A DNA stretch of 64,000 nucleotides, from NCBI RefSeq assembly GCF_035222375.1, contig NW_026946363.1, forward strand, positions 3,658,001 to 3,722,000. The letters are read 5' to 3'. Positions 57,133-64,000 of this stretch are shown here, one piece after another. The position numbers and the translations under genes were made by a program. Source of the DNA: Podospora pseudocomata. Lineage: Eukaryota > Ascomycota > Sordariomycetes > Sordariales > Podosporaceae. The notes under the pieces were generated by a model, which had not been told where the DNA came from, ran no database searches, and saw nothing but the letters and a program-made list of their open reading frames with translations. The stretch's first letter is position 1; each line of letters starts with the position of its first letter.

Positions 57133-59279
57133 GGCTGATAGCTGTTTTGAAGAACATTAACTGAAGGAAGGGTTAGTGAGGTGAGAATAATAACAGATTG
57201 GGATAGCTTTGGTCAGCTTACAGCTCTGACAGCTTAATATTACCAGCTAATCACCCACCAAGAAACACAAGCACGTCCAAGGAGGAGGTGGGGCCGCCAG
57301 GAATACTCCAGACGTTAACTCGACTAAGCTGCAAGGGAGGGAAGCCTCTTGCCATTCATTCAGGCTAGATTGCCCTCTTCAAGATATTTTGGTTGTATGA
57401 AATACGCAGTGAGCTTTCTCATTAGTGTTCGTCACATATCAGCTGTGATGTAGAAGGTCTTGTCCGACTGGGTATAAAGAGAGATATTTTTACCTATATA
57501 TTTCAGACGATGCAATCTTTCTGGCCCCTTTTTTCATTTTTTGTTTCTAATCAGGAAGGTATGGAAACGACTGACAAGAACTGGTTGTTAGGGTGACACG
57601 CCAAGCCACCCCCCTGCCCCCTTTTTCAGCTGAGTCCTACATAATCTTGGCAACGTCTACTGGTGCGGATCATTGGCATGGGTTGCCAGCCTCAACCTCA
57701 GCTGCCCTTGGCGCTGTGAATTTCGCCATCATGTTCAACGGCTTCAAAATTGTGGATTCGATTAACGTCTTGATGCTTAAAAGCGGCCAATTCGTAGCTG
57801 CTTCCCATGACTCCGATGGTGATCATAAGGTCCAGTGGAACGCAATGCGCAAACCCCCACGATGAAACTTCACCGTGTTTGCCGCGTCATTCGTCCTCGC
57901 CGAAGTCGACATGATTGCTGCAGAGAAGGGGAGGTAATTGCCGAGGAGAAAATGCTGAATGTTGCGGCAATATGGATGAATTGCCAAGCAATCTACCAAC
58001 CCTTTGGCGAGGGCTAAGGTCTTGGGCAAAGCTTCGACTGCAAGTAATCTATTTGCTGGCACCCTGTGCGTTATTCTTGTCAGTTCTCGAGCCGCTGCCC
58101 CCTTTGACAGACGATGATCATTACCACATCGACTACCACCACCACCCCAAGGCTCGATTGTGGGTCCAGAGCCTGGTTTTAAAGCTCAAAGGCCAGGTTG
58201 CTATCTTCTCAGGTGTACATTGCGTATTTAGCCTGGTGAGGAGGTGGTGGTCATTGGGATGCAAGGAACGCCCCACTTGTGCTGGTGAGTGTGCGAGTTG
58301 ACGGGTTGTAGATTGCAATGGATCGCGTCTAGAATGGCGGGAGGACGAGCCTCGTAGGCTCATCGGGCGGGAGAGTGATGGCAGAGTTGCGGTGTATGAG
58401 GGGTGCTTTGTGATTTCTTCGGCGCTAGAATTTGTTGAATGCCGGTACCCGAAAGACTGTCTTGTTTCCAATACAAAATAGGGAGACCTCGTCAGATCGT
58501 TTGCTCAGTGGCTAAGTGGGCTCGTCGTTTGTCGTCCGGTCTAGTGTAAAGTTCTTGTAGTTTCTGTCATTGGGCTGTTCTCATCCATCTCAATCTTGTT
58601 GCTCTTAACTTTTTACAAGGACTTTGTGTTGCACCACCCCTCTGGCAAAGAGGCCATCGGTTGCCCTGCGTTTCACTAACCATTGGAGTGGTATCGTGAA
58701 GAAAACTGAGAAGGCGTCATCCCGGAGTATTCAGCCCTGTGAATGCAACTAGCCGTTCGCAGCCAGAGTTGCCAAAATCAGCTTCCCCCTGGGCATCACC
58801 GCGAGGCCGCCTTGTCCGTTACACTTGGTCGTATCCATTTGGGTCCGCGTGAGTTGCAACAAACGGGTTACAGCGGTGGTTCAAGTCACGAGTTTGATAG
58901 GAGTTCATCCGAACCTGACGACATCGATTTGAAAGAGTCAAGTGGCTCTTCAAAAAGCCAAGAGCGACACACTTCTGGTCTGCCAGACACTTTCCAACGA
59001 ATCCATCTGTGGAACAAGTCAAAGGCGACGTACCCGAGCCTTACCACATCGTTCTTTCCTTCTGGTGACCAACATCCAGCGTGAAATCTTTCACAGTGCA
59101 CAGAGCTCCAGGCAGGACCTCTCCACCGAGACACCGACCTTCAACCCTCCCGAGCTCTCGAAACTCATCATCTCCACCTTACCAGCCTGGAGGCTCGTTA
59201 GCCTCTAGCATTCAGCCAGTCCCAAACTTAGCAGTATTTTCATCGGTATCTGGCACAGCTCTATGCACCCGAAACAACA
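57133..59279. other. gene-free stretch and promoter of the membrane-anchored protein
   Basis: No supported gene. Open frames of up to 128 codons overlap on both strands. The last few hundred bases presumably hold the promoter and leader of the gene at 59280. Confidence 0.4.
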
Positions 59280-60310
59280 ATGGCCAACGGCATCTTTTTT
59301 GTTTCTTGGGAGTTGTGGCAGCAGATGACTTTTGTATGTCCTCTACCTTCCTCAACATGCTGTTTGAGGGTTTCGTTTTGCTAACTAGGCGTACCTGGCA
59401 GATCCTAGCTATGGGAATAGTGGCTGTATTTTGTGCAGGGCTGATGAAACTCTGGTGGAATAACCGTCTGGTGAAAAAACAAGAGCTGTTGGACGATGAG
59501 AAGAGGCTGCGGGTGGAGGAGATGCGCAGGTCAGGTCTTGGCATGAAGCGAACGAGCGATATCCCCTTCGGAGTTCGAGCTATACAGGGTGGCGTGGAGG
59601 TTGATGGGATATGGATCTCAAGACCTGCATCCCAGGACGACCCAGCTACTGCGAGGCTTGTATCCTCCAATTCGACGGCAAGTAGCCAATCTTCTGCCTT
59701 ACCACCGGTCTCCCAAGTCTCTTTGGAGAGCCAACGACCGCTTTTTCGAACAATGGGCGGCTTGAATGAGGATACACTTCGAAGTTTGGAGGGGCATGGA
59801 TCGAGACAGCCTCACGATATCTACGTCCCCACTTCGAGTCAACAAATACCCCGTTATCCTAGTCAGCAAAGCTCAGCGTCGTCGCTAGGAGAGTCTGTCT
59901 CGGCAAGAAGCGGGAGTGGGAAGGGCAACTCATCAGCACTCAATTCGAGTGTCTATACGCCAAAACCACTTCGTGAAGGACAGTATCAGTACCATCAGGT
60001 GGATAGTGCGCGGAATGGGCAGGACTCACCCCCAGATCCTTTTCAAACCCCGGCCCGTACACCCAGTGGATTCTCAGTTCGACTACCCAGTGGAACACAG
60101 ACTCCCCTGTTACAAGTGAGCAGCATACCAGCCCCCGAGCCGACCTTTGGGCCCGGAGACTTGCACTTGAACCGTTCTTCTCGGAGGGTGAACGGGGGAT
60201 TCGAGATTCTACCAGCTGGAACTTTTGGAGGCCCAAGGAAGCTTGACCACTCCGTGAACCCAGTTCCGGGCAGAACTGCGTCCCAGTCTCCCAATAAGCC
60301 GAGGACATAG
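59280..60310 (+). CDS. small membrane-anchored protein, unknown function
   Basis: Two exons (59280-59333 and 59402-60310; 68-nt intron with GTATGT, CTAAC branch site, CAG) encode 320 aa. The first 18 residues (MANGIFFVSWELWQQMTF) are supplied by the short first exon, and the join to ILAMGIVAVFCAGLMKLWW completes one membrane helix at about residues 17-37. A basic, helical stretch follows (KKQELLDDEKRLRVEEMRR), then the constrained-looking segment IPFGVRAIQGGVEVDGIWIS. The remaining 220 residues are Ser/Pro/Gln-rich and probably disordered and cytoplasmic. I recall similar layouts in filamentous-fungal proteins without known function. Reading straight through the intron gives a longer frame, but its upstream part has no coding character. 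Confidence 0.78.
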
Positions 60311-60886
60311 TCGAATGGGGTTGAAGGCAGAGCTGTAGCTATGAATTATGAACTTGTATACACCGCCATGTTGGAAATAGCTTTTGGGTGTTAGCCATCG
60401 GATGAGACAGGAAACTTAAGGAGTGAGCTTCGGAGGCCGGAGAAGGATGGTATGAATTTGAGAGGCCCGTATTTTTGGAAACTGTTATCACCGTTTCCGC
60501 TTTTACAAATTGCTGGGGAAACTTTGTTGGCTAATCGTAACTGTGGATCAAAAAATATAAATTCATATTGACTTTGAAGCTTCATGAAGATCCAAGGGAC
60601 CCAATCGGCATGCCCACATTTCCAGGCACGCAGCGGGGTGGTGGTCTTGGCACCGCAGGTTGCTCGACCCACCCTTCACAGGTCAGGCGAAAGTGGTCAC
60701 GGGATTCCGCGTCGTTGTTGCTCCAAAGCTTAACGCGCCCCGCGCCCACTGAATTTATTCGGGTCAACACCAACTTTCACCTACACGCATCTTCTTCGCC
60801 CTTCCAATCCCATACTTGATTGTATCACAAACCTCCGAAGCTGGAACAGGAAAGAGAGCATTGTCCACCCTCGCGGATCAAGAAAC
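60311..60886. promoter_or_regulatory. upstream region of rad51
   Basis: This 576-bp stretch lies between the end of the membrane-anchored protein gene and the rad51 start codon. An AACGCGCC motif at 60732-60739, near a second GCGC cluster, resembles the ACGCG core bound by MBF-type cell-cycle factors that drive DNA-repair genes in other fungi. No TATA box is evident. Confidence 0.45.
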
Positions 60887-61993
60887 ATGTCGGCTCACGA
60901 GGAATACGATGAATCAGCGATGGCGGATGGGGGACCCAACCCTGGCGCGCCCACACCCCTCGCAGCCTTGGAGGTACGTTTTAACTACCTCCCACCCTTC
61001 CATTTCCAAAAGCATTGACTTAGAATTTTTTAGGGCGTTGCAGGTCTGACTAAACGTGACATTCAAATGATCATCGAGGGAGGCTACAACACGGTTGAGT
61101 CCGTCGCCTATACACCAAGGAGGGTACTTGAACAGATCAAGGGTATCTCGGAACAGAAAGCTCAAAAGATCCTCACTGAAGCTTCGAAACTCGTTCCCAT
61201 GGGCTTCACTACTGCTACGGAAATGCATCAGCGTCGCAGTGAGCTCATCTCCATCACGACGGGCTCCAAGAACCTTGACACACTGTTGGCTGGTGGCATC
61301 GAAACCGGCAGCGTAACTGAAATCTTCGGCGAGTTTCGCACGGGAAAGTCACAAATCTGCCACACACTGGCCGTGACATGTCAGTTGCCTTTTGATATGG
61401 GTGGCGGTGAGGGAAAGTGCATGTACATCGACACAGAAGGCACCTTTCGCCCCGTCCGTCTTCTTGCTGTGGCCAATCGATATGGTCTTTCTGGGGAAGA
61501 GGTTCTCGACAATGTCGCCTATGCAAGAGCGTACAACTCGGATCATCAACTGCAGTTATTGAATCAAGCAGCCGCCATGATGTGCGAGACACGATTCAGT
61601 CTTCTGATTGTTGACTCAGCCACCTCGCTCTACCGAACTGACTTTTTGGGTCGTGGTGAGCTCAGCTCTCGTCAGACCCATCTCGCCAAGTTCATGCGTA
61701 CTCTTCAGCGTCTTGCTGATGAGTTCGGGATTGCTGTCGTTATTACGAACCAGGTGGTGGCACAGGTCGATGGCGGTCCATCAGCCATGTTCAACCCCGA
61801 CCCCAAGAAGCCCATCGGCGGCAACATCATCGCACATGCCAGTACAACACGCATCAGTTTAAAGAAGGGAAGGGCTGAGACAAGAATAGCCAAGATTTAC
61901 GACAGCCCTTGTCTGCCAGAGAGTGACTGTCTTTTCGCGATTGGCGAAGATGGTATCGGGGACCCGGCTCCCAAGGACATGGAGAAGAACTGA
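60887..61993 (+). CDS. rad51: RAD51 recombinase
   Basis: RAD51 forms filaments on single-stranded DNA and carries out strand exchange in homologous recombination and meiosis. Two exons (60887-60973 and 61034-61993; 60-nt intron GTACGT...TAG) encode 348 aa, the usual length. A short variable N-terminus leads into the helix-hairpin-helix domain ([20 protein letters not shown], then [13 protein letters not shown]). The ATPase core has Walker A GEFRTGKS (128-135), Walker B LLIVD (219-223), the [10 protein letters not shown] segment, and the L2-loop region VVAQVDGG to [12 protein letters not shown]. The C-terminus ends [16 protein letters not shown] plus a short tail. The splice restores [11 protein letters not shown]. 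It is the likely equivalent of Neurospora mei-3. It is followed in tandem by the nucleoporin gene. Confidence 0.97.
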
Positions 61994-62500
61994 TGGATTC
62001 TCTCCAAAGGCATGGGGTCAATGAGTCTAGTATACATGTATTTATTTGAGCAGACATGAAGGATGGACGGGATGCATTGCAAAGGTTATGGGATGGTAAT
62101 GAAGGGTCATGGTAGAGACAGGCAAGGCGTTTCGAGACATTGCATTTGTAGGATGATCTTATCTGATTTAGCTTGTACTTTTAGTACTGAAAAAATTGCA
62201 TGGAATTCTTGGCTTATTACCTACCATACAAAACAAAAGCATAAATCAAGGTTCCAGTTGGCTATTTATTGGTCGAGATGCTCCCGCCTGTTGCGTCTTA
62301 TCAGCTTATCAGAAAACCCACCCTAGCTCAGCCCGGGCCATTCTGCCCAGTCTTGCTCAGAGCTTCCTTGCTTGCTTGGCAAGGCGGCCAGAATTCTGCC
62401 CTCCAAAGCTCAAGAACCGCGACCACTTCTACCAGCAACGAAACGCGACAACGCCCCCGGGATCGTCAATTGGTCGCTAAAAACATCACATGGGGTCAAG
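61994..62500. other. spacer between rad51 and the nucleoporin gene
   Basis: A 507-bp tandem spacer holds the rad51 3' UTR and the promoter of the next gene. The middle is AT-rich; the last 150 bp are C-rich leader. Nothing else is supported. Confidence 0.5.
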
Positions 62501-64000
62501 ATGCCCTCCAGGAAGTTTGAGATACTCTACAAAGAGGCGCGATTGAATCTAGAGCCTGCTTCGCCATCGTCTATTGTGCAGCTCCGCGTCGCACCGCAAA
62601 GCGCCTACGGACGGGCGAGCTCAAACCGAACCAGCACCGACGACGAGAAGGGCTACCGGTCAAGGAGCCTTGCGACTGCCTCCTCCATCTACTACCGAAA
62701 ACACCACAAGTCTCCCAGAGCATTCCTCTGGCGTGTCCTCGAAAATGGCACCATTCTCAGCATTCGCGTCGCCGATGTTTGCAAGCAGCAACAAGTCGTC
62801 GATGCGCCATTGATTCTCAACCTTCGCTTCCCTTCTGCGATACACAGTTCATGCATCGACTTTGCAGACCCAAAGGATACCGATTCGCTGTGCGTCTTCG
62901 TTGTCGACCAGTCGAACCAGCTGTACTCGATCACACTGCGACCTGAGCTCTTCCGCAACAAGACAACGAGTGATGGGGGGCTGGGAGATGCTTGCCGGGT
63001 ATACTCGCCGCCAGGGTTTGGGTTTAAGCACCCGCATCGCCTTGCGGTTGTCAACTCTGATCAGTTTATCGTCACTATGCATGACGGCGGCATCTTGAAG
63101 TTTGACAGAAACAAGACACACGATGGTAAGGCTCTATGTCATATGCCTTGCAGGAACTATTGGTGCTAATTTTGTCATGTTTACAGTACATGCGTCGCCT
63201 TGGAAAGAAACCATTTACAATGTTGCCGGCTGGGGACAAAGTCTGCGTGGGCTTGTTCCCTTCCAGCGAAACCCGACGGTCCGATACGAAAAGATCAACA
63301 TGGAGTTGACAGCGGCCGTATCGACAGCAGTGGCGACCATGGGACTCGAAAACACCGCCTTTCTATTCACGATTTGCTTAGATCACAGAATGAGGGTGTG
63401 GGACGTGCGCACAGGTTCAATCTTATACACTGGCGACATCTTGAATGCGAATAGGGATGTGCAGGAAGGGTCGTCATGGAACATCAATCCTTCGCAGAGC
63501 AACCTAATCCGAATAGAGGAAGGCGCTCGTGGCGAGTGTCTGGTTACGACCTTTTCGCCTGTCGGTAACGGCGAGTTCAAGTTCTGGAAAGTCAAGGCCA
63601 ACGATCAGGGGTCGATTCATGTTGCCGACTACTTCCCAGGCCAGCAATTGATTCCTCCGAGCCCATCCTCGATGGATGTCTGGTCAATGGCCGACTTCGC
63701 CGTCATGGGCAAAACAGAAGGGCCGGAACTCTGGGCTTTGTGGAAGAACAACACCAGCTATCGCGTGCACAGGCTGCAAATACACCCACGGAACGGCAAT
63801 CGGTGCTTTGATGACGGGTGGAAGACGGTTTATATTGAAAACTCGGCACCAACAGTCGGAGCTTCGGGGCCATGGAACTCGATCGACTCCACTGAGAAAT
63901 GGCTCGATCTTATCTTCTTCCCTGGGAGATTCTCCAAGGCTACGCTTGAAACTGCCCTGGCCGTTTATGAGAAGGGACTGGGTACCTACAAGGAGACATC
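62501..64000 (+). CDS. nup120: NUP120/NUP160-type nucleoporin, N-terminal part
   Basis: The gene is cut by the window end; two exons are visible (62501-63125 and 63187 onward; 61-nt intron GTAAGG...CAG), giving about 479 residues. Nup120/Nup160 is a scaffold protein of the Y-complex of the nuclear pore. The visible part is the N-terminal beta-propeller: SPRAFLWRVLENGTILSIRV, HSSCIDFAD, SLCVFVVDQSNQLYSITLRP, GDACRVYSPPGFGFKHPHRL and, after the intron, VHASPWKETIYNVAGWGQSL, then LENTAFLFTICLDHRMRVWD. The splice joins KTHD to VHASPWKE in frame. The start at 62501 gives MPSRKFEILYKEARLNLEP, the expected opening. The frame is open to 64000. The alpha-helical C-terminal half should lie outside. Confidence 0.88.

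Noticed and set aside
1-64000. Transposons, viral relics, RIP-mutated repeats or CRISPR
   Set aside because: No terminal repeats, transposase, reverse transcriptase or capsid-like frames, no long AT-rich mutated blocks and no spaced direct repeats were seen.

Overview
The window looks like nuclear DNA of a filamentous ascomycete, most likely a Sordariomycete. The reasons are short GT-AG introns (mostly 51-80 nt) with CTAAC/CTAAT-like branch sites, long UTR-like spacers between genes, high GC in coding parts, TTAGGG-type telomere motifs, and proteins that resemble their fungal homologues most closely. The species assignment is inference. I found no transposon, viral element, tRNA gene, rRNA gene or CRISPR array.

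Layout from left to right. 1-14 kb: the Golgi transport protein SFT2 (+), a large La-motif RNA-binding protein (+) and a small bHLH factor (+), separated by long gene-free stretches. 14-23 kb: an RS-rich DUF3824-like protein (+), then the splicing helicase PRP16 (-) and the ribosome-biogenesis factor PWP1 (+), which share a 277-bp divergent promoter. 26-34 kb: an unknown 324-aa protein (+), a Tls1/C9orf78 (Hep59) family protein (+) preceded by a telomere-repeat palindrome, and a signal-peptide/single-TM protein (+). 34-39 kb: TVP23 (-) and a CitE-like lyase (+) diverge; the lyase converges on an Arg/Ser-rich unknown gene (-) with only 22 bp between stop codons. 42-50 kb: a glycine-rich RRM protein (+), a ChaC-type gamma-glutamylcyclotransferase (-) whose model needs a 5-nt microexon, a penta-EF-hand protein (+) and an MBL-fold-like protein (-). 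53-64 kb: a C2H2/RING-like zinc-finger protein (+), a decayed 2-oxoglutarate/Fe(II) dioxygenase (-), a small membrane-anchored protein (+), RAD51 (+) and the start of a NUP120/160-type nucleoporin (+, cut by the window end).

The genes are mainly housekeeping: Golgi traffic (SFT2, TVP23), splicing (PRP16, Tls1 family), RNA binding (La motif, RRM), ribosome assembly (PWP1), glutathione turnover (ChaC), recombination (RAD51) and the nuclear pore. They do not form an operon or biosynthetic cluster. The most unusual signals are the 5-nt microexon in the ChaC gene, the roughly 56-nt imperfect palindrome with telomere-repeat arms just upstream of the Tls1-family gene, the dioxygenase relic at 56.2-57.1 kb, and several stop-free introns of length 3n, one of which interrupts the basic region of the bHLH domain.
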